The notes under the pieces: generated by a model | The model's input: the letters and a program-made list of their open reading frames with translations, nothing else | The model's database searches: none | Told to the model about the DNA's origin: nothing | From: CAIVAT01 sp038212325 | Lineage (GTDB): Bacteria; Bacteroidota; Bacteroidia; Bacteroidales; FEN-979 | Length of the DNA stretch: 49,771 bases | Direction of reading: 5' to 3' | NCBI GenBank assembly: GCA_038212325.1 | Contig: JBBQUQ010000015.1 | Location: 1-49,771, forward strand | Translations under genes and position numbers: made by a program | Shown: positions 1 to 8,485 of the stretch, in pieces | Layout: every line of letters begins with the position of its first letter | Position numbering within the stretch: the first letter of the stretch is position 1

Positions 1-2
1 GC

Positions 3-92
3 ATTATGTTGGAGGAAAATATTCTGAGCAAATCGATAATTGATATTCTCGCAAAAGAACTGGAAGAGAAAAACCGTCGAAAAGCCGCATGA
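3..92 (+). CDS. C-terminal fragment of an upstream gene (partial)
   Basis: The frame is open from the window edge and ends at a TGA at 90-92, giving about 29 residues that end in ...EEKNRRKAA. The peptide is charged and looks helical, but it is too short to identify. It is in the same frame as the downstream AlwI-like fragment (GTG at 96), with only one codon between the stop and that GTG. It may therefore be the end of a neighbouring gene, such as a cognate methyltransferase, or an earlier part of the same endonuclease gene interrupted by a nonsense codon. The sequence before base 1 would decide. Confidence 0.4.
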   Translation: MMLEENILSKSIIDILAKELEEKNRRKAA

Positions 93-95
93 ATA

Positions 96-918
96 GTGAA
101 ATATTATACAATTAATTTAACCCCGAAACTTGAGTTATTAACAGACAACAGGGAACTACTTGAACAAAGATTAAGGACAGAATTTCCACAAATTCAAATA
201 TCTGCAACTGCAACATTACTTGAACTCAAAACCATATTTGCTGACGAATTAGAAGTTAGAAAAGAACAGATTATTACAGAACAAGTTGCTGCAATAAAGG
301 ACTACCGACGATTGGAGGAAATAAACACAATCTTTGACCAGATACTTGGCAAGTCTCTTTACGACACGCCATTAATGTTAGAATGGAACACTTGGCGAGC
401 AATGACCATGTTGGGACGGAGGAAATATTAAAGCAAATCTGAAATTTGATGATTTTGGAAATCCAATGTCAACAGCCCAAGGAAATATGGCCGATATTGT
501 TTGCGATTACGGAGATTTTGGTTTGACTGTGGAAGTAACAATGCAAAGCGGACAAAGACAATATGAAACAGAAGGCGAACCTGTTACAAGACATCTTGCA
601 AAATATAAAAGAGAAACAGAAAAACCTGCGTATTGCTTGTTTATAGCTCCTAATATAAATGATGCTTGTATAGCACATTTTTACGCATTGCACAAAATGA
701 ATATTCAATATTATGGTGGAACGTCAACGATTGTCCCATTGCCTTTAAGCGTTTTCCTTAAAATGGTTGAGGATTCATACAAGGCAGGTTATATTCCGGA
801 GCCAAGTCATATTCAAAGATTTTTTGATCGTTCAAACGAATTGGTAAACTTAACTGACAATGAGGTTGATTGGTATAACGGAATAACACAAGAAGCATTA
901 AATTGGTTGTCAGAGTAA
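96..918 (+). pseudogene. AlwI-family type II restriction endonuclease, frameshifted
   Basis: Two adjacent frames together match the AlwI-type (type IIS) restriction endonuclease family. The first (GTG at 96, stop at 431) ends ...EWNTWRAMTML; the second continues with FDDFGNPMSTAQGNMADIVC and runs to 918. Removing one G from the GGG run at 413-415 restores a continuous reading through TMLDGGNIKANLKFDD. The putative catalytic core is the Asp of ADIVC followed by Glu in TVEVT, an E-x-T variant of the PD-(D/E)XK signature known in AlwI/MlyI/N.BstNBI relatives. The repaired product is about 273 residues, shorter than I would expect for a full enzyme with its recognition domain, so the N-terminus is probably missing too. 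Base composition is clearly AT-richer than the rest of the window, suggesting acquisition by transfer. A sequencing or assembly indel is the alternative to real decay. No methyltransferase is visible downstream. Confidence 0.75.
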
Positions 919-996
919 CAAGGGCGAACGGCTAACACTCGATATAAAATACCACACATAAGGCAACTATTTAGCGATATCCGTTGGCTAATTTTG

Positions 997-1004
997 TAAG
1001 TTTG
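997..1004 (+). promoter_or_regulatory. Bacteroidota -7 promoter element
   Basis: TAAGTTTG matches the TAnnTTTG consensus exactly. It predicts transcription from about 1011, which places the ATG at 1009 outside the message and supports the ATG at 1039. No convincing -33 TTTG is seen. Confidence 0.5.
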
Positions 1005-1038
1005 TAGCATGATACGTTTTTCACCTAACCCTTCACCC

Positions 1039-3141
1039 ATGAAAAAAGTTTTTACAACCTTAATGATCTTTGCCGCCGGCATGTTTGCTGTACATTCACA
1101 AACACTGGTTACGACCCAGCCCCTCAATAAAAATGTTGTTCTGGAAGAGTATACCGGAATACATTGCCAGTATTGCCCGGAAGGGCATGCAATTTCGGCA
1201 GCCATCCTGGCCAATAATCCCGGAAGGGCGGCGGTTATCGCCATTCACCAGGGCTCGTTTGCAAACCCGTCTGCCGGTGAACCTGATTACCGCACCCCTT
1301 TTGGTGATCCGCTGGCCGGTCAAACCGGCCTGACCGGCTATCCTTCAGGAACCGTAAACAGGCATGTGTTTTCAGGCTCGACTACGGCGCTTAACCGTGG
1401 CGACTGGACAGCCAACTCGGCCATTATCATGCAACAATTGTCGCCGGTCAATGTCGGGGTGGAGACTTCATTTAATGCCACTACCCGTGAGTTGACGGTC
1501 AATGTTGAATTGTATTATACGTCAGGAAGCAGTGTTCCTGCAAATTATATCAACGTTGCACTGATCCAAAATCACGTTTTTGGCCCGCAAACCGGCGGCG
1601 GAGCCGGTAACAATTACGAGCACATGGAGATGCTGCGATATCTCATCACAGGCCAGTGGGGCGATGCAGTTACAACTACAACCCTGGGATCCCTGGTCAA
1701 CAGGTCATACACGTATACCATTCCTGCTGCTTATAACAACGTTTCCTGCGTGGTGGAAAATTGCGAAGTGGTCGCTTTTGTGTCCGAAGGTCACCAGGAG
1801 ATCCTTTCAGGCGATGTGGTTCCCGCGATCAACGGAACCAACCTGTATGTTGGCAACATCAGCACGGCCGACAGTGTGATGAAACTCGGACAGCCCGGCC
1901 TCCTGACAGATTTTAACCTGCTGGCAAACAGCAATATTACCGGAACAAACCCCTTTAAGATCAAACTGGTTTCAAGTCCGCCGGTTGGCTGGAGCGCTGG
2001 TTTCGAAATCGATGGCGTGACCTTTTCTGACAGTACCGTTGTTGACCTGGTCAAAGGGACCCCAAAACCGATGATTCTGCATGTCAAGCCCGGCGACTCA
2101 GCTGGCTTTGAAGAATTTACCTTTGAGCTTTCCTCTGTCAACAACCTTAACGCCCCGTTGAAATATTTTACCCTCCATGTGATTTCAAGTGTAAACACGC
2201 TCCTTGTAAATGCTGCAGGCGACAACAATGCCACGCTGCACCAGGATGTCTATATCAACGGACTCAAAGAGGCAGGATGTGATCACCTGGCCGTGATGAA
2301 ATCAAACCAGTTCGTGCAGGCTAAAAATGCAGGAATCCTTTCAGAGGTACTGAACATTTTTTACAATTGCGCATGGACCTTCCCGGCCTTCACCGACCCG
2401 GAAGCAACGGTCGTGAAATCATTTGTGGATAATGGTAAAAACCTTCTTGTTGCCGGGCAGGATATCGGCTGGGATATCATGAGCGGCGTGGCTGGAAATC
2501 ACGGCACGCTGATTACCAAGGATCTGTACACAAATTATTTAAAGGCCACCTATGTGGATGACGGAAGCACCGCCAACAACAAGCTGATCGCCAATGTTGC
2601 TGATCCCATATACGGAGCCGTCGCAACATCAAACATTGTCGACGTTTATGCAGGAAACATGTATCCCGACCAGATAACGCCTGTCCAGAATGCCACGGCC
2701 ACCTTCTATTATAATACGGCACTGACAAAAATCGGCGCGGTGAAATCTACCAAAGACCTGGCAAAGGTTACCTATTTTGGTGTAGGCCTTGAAATGGTTC
2801 AGAACGTGGCTGTAAGGAATGATGTTATCAAGAAAACCTACGACTGGTTCATGCAGGGGGTTGGCGCCAGCGAAAAATCATGCAACCATTCCGCATCTCT
2901 TGGCCAGAATTTCCCGAACCCGGCCAGGGATGAAACGACCATCCTGCTGAGTTCGATCGATCGCGACATGTTGCTGGAAATCTCTGATCTGACCGGGCGC
3001 ACGTTGAAAATGGAAGTTGTAAAAACCGGTTCCGACAGAATTCAGATATCAACTTCATCGCTGGGCAACGGCTTGTACCTCTACCGCCTGGTTAGCGGGG
3101 GAAGGGTCATTGAAACACGCAAATTAAACGTACAAAGATAA
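1039..3141 (+). CDS. Omp28-related secreted protein with T9SS tail
   Basis: A 700-residue exported protein. Residues 1-20 form a signal peptide (MKKVF..., hydrophobic core, cleavage near HSQ). Residues about 32-120 resemble the Omp28 / thioredoxin-like family: VVLEEYTGIHCQYCPEGH carries a CxxC pair (C43, C46) in the typical context, so a redox or structural disulfide role is possible. The middle contains Ig-like beta-sandwich sequence and a segment (about 395-610) resembling a Rossmann-like or GATase-like fold. The last ~80 residues (LGQNFPNPARDETTI... to ...RKLNVQR) are a typical type A Por secretion system C-terminal domain, so it is predicted to cross the outer membrane by T9SS and be cell-surface attached or released. 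The ATG at 1039 is preferred over 1009 because it begins the signal peptide and lies downstream of the promoter match. The precise role is unknown. Confidence 0.85.
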   Translation: MKKVFTTLMIFAAGMFAVHSQTLVTTQPLNKNVVLEEYTGIHCQYCPEGHAISAAILANNPGRAAVIAIHQGSFANPSAGEPDYRTPFGDPLAGQTGLTGYPSGTVNRHVFSGSTTALNRGDWTANSAIIMQQLSPVNVGVETSFNATTRELTVNVELYYTSGSSVPANYINVALIQNHVFGPQTGGGAGNNYEHMEMLRYLITGQWGDAVTTTTLGSLVNRSYTYTIPAAYNNVSCVVENCEVVAFVSEGHQEILSGDVVPAINGTNLYVGNISTADSVMKLGQPGLLTDFNLLANSNITGTNPFKIKLVSSPPVGWSAGFEIDGVTFSDSTVVDLVKGTPKPMILHVKPGDSAGFEEFTFELSSVNNLNAPLKYFTLHVISSVNTLLVNAAGDNNATLHQDVYINGLKEAGCDHLAVMKSNQFVQAKNAGILSEVLNIFYNCAWTFPAFTDPEATVVKSFVDNGKNLLVAGQDIGWDIMSGVAGNHGTLITKDLYTNYLKATYVDDGSTANNKLIANVADPIYGAVATSNIVDVYAGNMYPDQITPVQNATATFYYNTALTKIGAVKSTKDLAKVTYFGVGLEMVQNVAVRNDVIKKTYDWFMQGVGASEKSCNHSASLGQNFPNPARDETTILLSSIDRDMLLEISDLTGRTLKMEVVKTGSDRIQISTSSLGNGLYLYRLVSGGRVIETRKLNVQR

Positions 3142-3186
3142 ACCTGCACCTGGTGAACAGGTATACGTGACGTAAGACATCCCCGT

Positions 3187-4632
3187 TTACCTGTTTACAT
3201 TTTCCTTCATCCATTTGCCAATCAGCTCAAGTGCGACCGGCGAGATGGTCTCCTCAATCTTCCCATACTCCGTGGGGCTCCCTGTCGTAGCTGTCTGAAA
3301 AAGATGGTTCAGCCCGGGAAGTTCTTCGGTCACGTAAACGGAATTGCCTCCGAAAATAAGTGCTTTTTCGATGGCTTCCAGATCTTCCTTTGGCGGAACC
3401 TGCAGGTCAAGGCTTCCGTTTATCGCAAGCAAAGGGCATTTAACTTTTGAAAGATAATCTTCGGGGTTGAGGGTCAGAAAGCGCCGAAACCACGGCGAAG
3501 TAAGGGTTTCAATCTGCCTGCTGACATCCGCTTCCGACATTGGATGGTAGCTGGTATCCTTCGCGTTCCTCCTGTCAGAATCAGCCAGCAGTATCCTGAT
3601 CTTCTGCCCGGCTTTCGCATTGTTCTGGTTTTTTTTCAGAATTGCATAGATATCCTTGCTGAGCTTATCGTTTTCTCTGATGGTTTTTTCCTCCCCTCCT
3701 TCGGATTTGGATATGAGCGCAAATTGAAGCAGGAGGATCCGTTCGCCGGTGATTCCGGGACCTGCCATAAGCACCACAAAGGCGACATCATTTCGCCGGG
3801 AAGCAACGATGGGGGCAATGAGGCCTCCTTCGCTATGGCCGATAAACCCCATTTTGGACGAGTCAATGTCGGGCCGGCTCTTTACAAAGTCGAGCGCTGC
3901 TTCCGCATCCGTTGCAAAATCAAGCGAGGTGGCGGTTTTAAAGTCACCTTTCGATTTTCCTACCCCCCGGTCATCATAACGCAAAACAGCAAATCCCTGC
4001 CGGGTAAGGTAATCGGCCAGCACTAGGAAGGGTTTGTGCCCAAGGAGTTCCTCATCCCGGTTTTGCGGACCCGATCCTGAGACCAGGATGGCAACCGGGT
4101 AGCGCCCCTCTTTTTCGGGCATTGTCAGCGTTCCCGCCAGTTCAAACCCTTCCCCGGCATTGGGGAATGTGACCTCCTCCACCCTGTATGGAAAAGGAGG
4201 CTTTGGCTCCTGCGGCCGGTTTAGCCCCGTCCTGGTTACCTGGTGTTCCAGAATTATCGGGAACTTCATCCCGCCCTGTTCCCAGGAACCATCGATGGCA
4301 CTGAACTCTTTGTTGATCTTTCCTGCAAATTTTCCACCGATGGCCTTTAAGGATGCCACGAATGAATCCTCCGTAACCACCACTTTGTCGGTTGGCAGGT
4401 CCAGGATTCCCTGGTCGGGACTGTCGAATGTCACCATCATGCTGTCGGTCTCACTGAATGTAACATTCATCTCAAGACGCAGTGTCATGTTTTGAATCTT
4501 CAGTGATCCTGACCATGTGCCTGCAAACTTTTTCAACGTCGGGGGGCTTTCCTGTGCAGGTGTTTTAATGGATATAAGCAGTGCGAGGGCAATCGTAAAC
4601 CCGATGCAGGTGGTAAAAATATTTCTTTTCAT
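3187..4632 (-). CDS. Exported alpha/beta hydrolase (S33/EstD-like serine hydrolase)
   Basis: A 481-residue protein with an N-terminal signal peptide or anchor (residues 1-27, ending near TPAQ). Residues ~35-135 form a beta-rich N-terminal domain found in related Bacteroidota hydrolases, followed by an alpha/beta hydrolase domain (~165-478). Catalytic triad candidates are Ser267 in GHSEGG, Asp409 in NGSLDLQVPP and His443 in GLNHLFQ; the oxyanion region is SGSGPQNRDE near 186. This architecture matches EstD-like carboxylesterases annotated as S33 aminopeptidases; the substrate cannot be told from sequence. The start at 4632 is preferred over an upstream start at 4776 because the signal peptide begins there. 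It is convergent with the Omp28-like gene and apparently monocistronic. Confidence 0.88.
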   Translation of the reverse strand: MKRNIFTTCIGFTIALALLISIKTPAQESPPTLKKFAGTWSGSLKIQNMTLRLEMNVTFSETDSMMVTFDSPDQGILDLPTDKVVVTEDSFVASLKAIGGKFAGKINKEFSAIDGSWEQGGMKFPIILEHQVTRTGLNRPQEPKPPFPYRVEEVTFPNAGEGFELAGTLTMPEKEGRYPVAILVSGSGPQNRDEELLGHKPFLVLADYLTRQGFAVLRYDDRGVGKSKGDFKTATSLDFATDAEAALDFVKSRPDIDSSKMGFIGHSEGGLIAPIVASRRNDVAFVVLMAGPGITGERILLLQFALISKSEGGEEKTIRENDKLSKDIYAILKKNQNNAKAGQKIRILLADSDRRNAKDTSYHPMSEADVSRQIETLTSPWFRRFLTLNPEDYLSKVKCPLLAINGSLDLQVPPKEDLEAIEKALIFGGNSVYVTEELPGLNHLFQTATTGSPTEYGKIEETISPVALELIGKWMKENVNR

Positions 4633-4801
4633 GGCTGGAGATGTTATAATGATTTTGCCTTCAAATGGCCTTATATATTGAAGGCGGGTCAGCGTATAAA
4701 CGGACAAAGTAACAAAGAAATTATCTGAAATCGACTTTCCTTCAACGCCGTGACATAAAAAATTTCTTTTGGGCAACAGGATTGTTTGTGAAATATTTAA
4801 C

Positions 4802-4809
4802 TAATTTTG
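4802..4809 (+). promoter_or_regulatory. -7 promoter element for the CGS-like/thrC/thrH operon
   Basis: TAATTTTG matches TAnnTTTG exactly, with TTG at 4782-4784 seventeen bases upstream as a possible -33 element. The predicted start of transcription is near 4816, leaving an ~80-nt leader before the ATG at 4897. Confidence 0.45.
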
Positions 4810-4815
4810 AGATCA

Positions 4816-4896
4816 TCATAGGTCACTTCAACTGCCGGCTCAAATTAAAACGCGTTAAATTCCATAACTGAAATCCACAACATAAAATAATGCATC
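4816..4896 (+). promoter_or_regulatory. Candidate structured leader (possible SAM-responsive riboswitch)
   Basis: The predicted 5' leader of a Cys/Met-metabolism operon contains GGTCACTTCAACTGCC followed by AAATTAAAACGCGTTAAA, a spacing of U-rich and UAAA-type segments that loosely recalls the compact SAM-II pseudoknot class. I could not draw a convincing pseudoknot by eye, so this is only a candidate. Confidence 0.22.
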
Positions 4897-6366
4897 ATGG
4901 CTCCGAACCGAATGAACCATTACCTTGAAGCAGCAGGCCGTGCCCTGCAATGGCATCATGATTACAAGCAGCAAATGAAGCAATGCAGGTTCGATACTAT
5001 TGCTGCGCATGGTATCTATTCCATGCAGGAAGCGCTCGATTTCAACCAGGGCTCCATCATTGAACCCGTTTACATGGCAAGTTCACAGGCATACCGCGAC
5101 TCGGATGAGATGGAAGCCGCGCTTGGGTATAAAATACCAACCTGGTGCTATTCACGCATTGCCAACCCGACCATGTATTACCTGGAAGGGGTGCTTGCGT
5201 TGCTGGATGGCTATGGCTCGGATGTTGAAACTTCATGCATTGCAACGTCGTCGGGGATGGCAGCCATCCAGAGCGCTACTGACCCCTTCCTGGTGGCCGA
5301 TTTGAAACACCCGGAAACTCCGATCAACTTTGTCGCCACCACGCAGGTTTACGGGGGAACCTACCAGCAATTCTCCATGCGGAAAGACCTTGAGCGCAGG
5401 GTTGAATGGCGAAAGGTTGTTCATTCAGCCGACCTTGCTGAATGGGAATCGCTCATCGATGAGAATACCCGCTTTCTTTACGGCGAACTTCCCAGCAATC
5501 CCGGGCTTGCTTTTTTTGACATTAAAAAAGTAGCCGCATTGGCTCATAAATTTGGAATTCCATTGATTGTCGATTCAACGGTTGCGACACCCGCTTTGTT
5601 GCGGCCGATCGAACACGGCGCCGACATCGTGGTGCAATCGGTCACAAAATCATTGGCCACCAGCGGATTCGGTATTTCGGGGGCAATTATCTCCAGGAAG
5701 AATATTAACTCGAAAATTGATAATCCTGAAATGAAGGCTGATTTTGCCGGCTATCTCAAACTTCTCCCAAACCGTGATAATGGCCCGAATATTTCACCGC
5801 TGAATGCTGTGCTGGCCATAAACGATATCCGCACCATCCGCATGCGCATGGACCATATGAGCAGAAGTACGATGAAGGTGGCGCAATTCCTGACGCAGCA
5901 CAAGCATGTTGAAAGGGTCGAGTACCTCGGGCTTGACGACCATCCGCTGCATCCCCTGGCTTTAGAATACCTGTTCCTGGTTGATGCTGAATATGACGAC
6001 CAGTATGGCAAACCTGTCAACCGGTATGGCCACCTGATGTCGTTCCTGGTGAAAGGCGATGCACGGCAAACACGCGATGTGTTTGATTCCTTTACACGCA
6101 TATGGCGTGCCACCGACCTGGGAAGGATCAAGTCGGTGGCCACCATCCCGGCCATCTCGACCCACTCACAGCAAGGCGAGGAGGGGAGGAGGCTTGCCGG
6201 GATCCCTTCAAACCTCATCCGGCTTTGCGTAGGGGTTGAACACTCCGATGATATCATTAAGGACATCGACCAGGCGTTGTCGGTGCTCGATGGAAAGAAA
6301 ATCAACGTCACATCACCGGAATTTTCTGCCGGGGGTGCCTCTTCTGCAACGATCGGAAAGTGTTAA
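4897..6366 (+). CDS. Cys/Met-metabolism PLP enzyme (cystathionine gamma-synthase-like)
   Basis: A 489-residue fold-type I PLP enzyme of the Cys_Met_Meta_PP family. It has a ~55-residue N-terminal extension, then the substrate/PLP phosphate loop (YSRIANPTMYYLE near 85-97), the SSGMAAI motif (118-124), Asp226 in IVDSTVATP (pyridine nitrogen), and the Schiff-base Lys251 in VQSVTKSLATSG. Family members make or break C-S bonds: cystathionine gamma-synthase, O-acyl- or O-phosphohomoserine thiol-lyase, or related lyases; the sequence alone does not decide. The gene is first in a compact operon: its stop lies 3-15 bp before the thrC start, and thrH follows. That context suggests it takes an activated homoserine, possibly O-phosphohomoserine, toward methionine. 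The ATG at 4897 is used; no Shine-Dalgarno is evident, as usual in this phylum. Confidence 0.85.
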   Translation: MAPNRMNHYLEAAGRALQWHHDYKQQMKQCRFDTIAAHGIYSMQEALDFNQGSIIEPVYMASSQAYRDSDEMEAALGYKIPTWCYSRIANPTMYYLEGVLALLDGYGSDVETSCIATSSGMAAIQSATDPFLVADLKHPETPINFVATTQVYGGTYQQFSMRKDLERRVEWRKVVHSADLAEWESLIDENTRFLYGELPSNPGLAFFDIKKVAALAHKFGIPLIVDSTVATPALLRPIEHGADIVVQSVTKSLATSGFGISGAIISRKNINSKIDNPEMKADFAGYLKLLPNRDNGPNISPLNAVLAINDIRTIRMRMDHMSRSTMKVAQFLTQHKHVERVEYLGLDDHPLHPLALEYLFLVDAEYDDQYGKPVNRYGHLMSFLVKGDARQTRDVFDSFTRIWRATDLGRIKSVATIPAISTHSQQGEEGRRLAGIPSNLIRLCVGVEHSDDIIKDIDQALSVLDGKKINVTSPEFSAGGASSATIGKC

Positions 6367-6380
6367 CCATGCAGGAACCT

Positions 6381-7739
6381 ATGAAATTTTACTCGACCAA
6401 CCTGGAGGCACCAAAAGTTACCTTCAGCGAGGCCCTGATCAAGGGTCAGGCTCCCGACCGTGGGCTCTATCTGCCGGAGAAAATTCCGGTTCTTCCGATG
6501 GAGACCATCCTGGGATTTTCTGGCAAGTGCTATTCCGACATCGCGTTTGAGGTTGCAAGACATTACCTGCATGGTGAGATCGATGAGCAGGAATTGCTGC
6601 GCATCATTCAGGAAGCGTATGATTTTAATGTTCCTCTGGAACATGTTGCCGGCCGTAAATTTATCATGCGCCTCGACCAGGGTCCAACTGCGTCATTCAA
6701 AGACTTTGCAGCACGGATGATGGGGCGCCTGATGCAGCATTACATAAAGCTGAACGGAAAGAAACTGCTCATTCTCACGGCTACTTCTGGCGACACCGGG
6801 AGTGCTGTGGCCAATGCCTTTTATAACCTTGACAATATAGAGGTTGTTGTGTTGTTCCCACGATCGGAGGTGACCGAACGGCAGCGGAAACAGATGACCA
6901 CCTTGGGAAAAAACGTGCATGTGCTTGCGCTGGATGCAAAATTCGATGATTGCCAGGCGCTTGTGAAGCAGGCTTTTTCCGACCCTGAACTTGACCATCT
7001 CAGCCTCTCTTCAGCCAACTCCATCAACATTGGCAGGCTGATACCGCAAATCGTGTACTATTTTTATGCATTTTCGAGGCTCAGAATGGAAAATCATCCT
7101 GAACGGATCATTTTCTCCGTGCCATCAGGAAATTTTGGCGATATGATGGGCGGAGTCCTTGCCATGAAGATGGGGCTGCCGGTGAAAAAGTTCATCATTG
7201 CCACCAATGAAAATGATGAATTTCCCAAATATCTCTCCAGCGGATCTTACGATAAAATCGAACCTTCGAGAAATTGCATATCCAGCGCCATGAATGTGGG
7301 GCATCCGAGCAACCTGGCCCGTCTTGTAGCCCTCTATGGCGGCGTCATGGATGAAAAAGGGGCCATTCATAAAGAGGCAGATATGGAACTGATGCGAAAA
7401 GAGATCTTCTCGGTCAGTATTTCAGACAAGGTGACCCGGGAGACGATCCGGGAGACCTATGAGAACTTTAACGTCGTTTTGGAACCACACGGCGCCGTGG
7501 CCTGGGCAGGAATATCGCAGTACCTGCAACTGAACCCGGCCGAAAACAGGGATGAACAGCTCTTTGTTTCGCTTGAAACTGCTCACCCGTCTAAATTCCC
7601 GGAAGAGATCCGCCGGCTCATCGGCGTCGACCCGCCGCTTCCAAAAAACCTGGAAGGACTTGACGGCAAGCCCGAATTCGTGACCGAGTTGCCGGTTGAC
7701 TACCTGGATTTCAAACAATTCCTGTTAAATACATTTTAA
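6381..7739 (+). CDS. thrC: Threonine synthase
   Basis: Threonine synthase, about 452 residues, converts O-phosphohomoserine and water to threonine and phosphate in the cytoplasm. Typical N-terminus MKFYSTN..AP, the PLP Lys107 in ASFKDFAARMM, the TATSGDTGSA phosphate/cofactor loop, and VPSGNFGDMMGG are all present and diagnostic of the fold-type II family. ATGs at 6369 and 6381 are both possible; 6381 matches the usual start of the family. It begins within 15 bp of the stop of the PLP enzyme upstream and is followed after 12 bp by thrH, so the three are almost certainly cotranscribed. Confidence 0.96.
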   Translation: MKFYSTNLEAPKVTFSEALIKGQAPDRGLYLPEKIPVLPMETILGFSGKCYSDIAFEVARHYLHGEIDEQELLRIIQEAYDFNVPLEHVAGRKFIMRLDQGPTASFKDFAARMMGRLMQHYIKLNGKKLLILTATSGDTGSAVANAFYNLDNIEVVVLFPRSEVTERQRKQMTTLGKNVHVLALDAKFDDCQALVKQAFSDPELDHLSLSSANSINIGRLIPQIVYYFYAFSRLRMENHPERIIFSVPSGNFGDMMGGVLAMKMGLPVKKFIIATNENDEFPKYLSSGSYDKIEPSRNCISSAMNVGHPSNLARLVALYGGVMDEKGAIHKEADMELMRKEIFSVSISDKVTRETIRETYENFNVVLEPHGAVAWAGISQYLQLNPAENRDEQLFVSLETAHPSKFPEEIRRLIGVDPPLPKNLEGLDGKPEFVTELPVDYLDFKQFLLNTF

Positions 7740-7751
7740 TTCAACATCACA

Positions 7752-8351
7752 ATGTACATTCTTTGCTCCGACCTCGAAGGGGTTTTCGTTCCTGAAGTAT
7801 GGATCAATGTGGCCGACAAAACCGGCATTGCCGGGCTCCGCCGAACCACCCGCGATGAACCTGATTACAACCTGCTCATGCGAAGCCGTATGAAAATACT
7901 TGATCAGCATGGGCTGAAGCTGCATGACATACAAAATGTCATCGCGCAGATCAGGCCATTACCTGGAGCCAATGAGTTCATCGACTGGGTGAAAGAACGC
8001 ACCCAACTGATTGTCGTGTCCGACACCTTCATCCAGTTCGCCGACCCGCTCATGAAACAGCTTGGCCGGCCAACACTCTTCTGTCACACCCTGGTGATGG
8101 ACGACACCAACCGGATCATCGACTACAAACTGCGCCAGCCCGATCCCAAGCGAAAAACCGTGGAGGCCTTGCAGGGGCTTACATACCAGGTGATTGCAAT
8201 GGGAGATTCATACAACGACATCAGCATGCTCAAACAGGCCGATGTCGGCATCCTCTTCCGTCCGCCGCAAAATGTGATCAGCGATTATCCTGAATTTCCG
8301 GTGGTGACGGAATACGCAGAACTTAAAACAATACTGGAAAAGTATATCTGA
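7752..8351 (+). CDS. thrH: ThrH: phosphoserine phosphatase / homoserine phosphotransferase
   Basis: A 199-residue HAD-superfamily protein closely resembling ThrH, which in Pseudomonas dephosphorylates phosphoserine and can pass the phosphate to homoserine. Visible HAD motifs: motif I D-L-E-G (Asp7 nucleophile, Glu9 replacing the usual second Asp), motif II VVSDTF, a conserved Lys (DPKRKTVEAL) and motif IV MGDSYNDISM. The Glu in motif I is characteristic of the PSP/ThrH clade. It lies directly after threonine synthase, whose substrate is O-phosphohomoserine, so here it probably supplies that intermediate, in place of or in addition to a homoserine kinase. No thrB or thrA is in the window. Confidence 0.9.
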   Translation: MYILCSDLEGVFVPEVWINVADKTGIAGLRRTTRDEPDYNLLMRSRMKILDQHGLKLHDIQNVIAQIRPLPGANEFIDWVKERTQLIVVSDTFIQFADPLMKQLGRPTLFCHTLVMDDTNRIIDYKLRQPDPKRKTVEALQGLTYQVIAMGDSYNDISMLKQADVGILFRPPQNVISDYPEFPVVTEYAELKTILEKYI

Positions 8352-8428
8352 TCATTTTTGGAGGTTCTATACTGTTATGTAAATGCCGCGAAGTTGCCAG
8401 CTGTTTCTGAAATTGAATTTGCCTGTTA

Positions 8429-8460
8429 TTGGTGAGAAACTGAAGAAAGTTGTACTTTTG
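8429..8460 (+). promoter_or_regulatory. Promoter of the second PLP enzyme gene
   Basis: A -33 TTG at 8429-8431 and an exact -7 TACTTTTG at 8453-8460 are separated by 21 bp, as in Bacteroidota sigma-ABfr promoters. Predicted start is near 8467, 19 nt before the ATG at 8486, and it excludes starts upstream of 8453. Confidence 0.65.
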
Positions 8461-8485
8461 CGCCAGATATTTTAATCTCAAATCC

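Noticed and set aside
3544..4026. 160-residue plus-strand frame opposite the alpha/beta hydrolase
   Set aside because: Fully covered by a well-supported hydrolase with visible catalytic residues; no independent homology or promoter.
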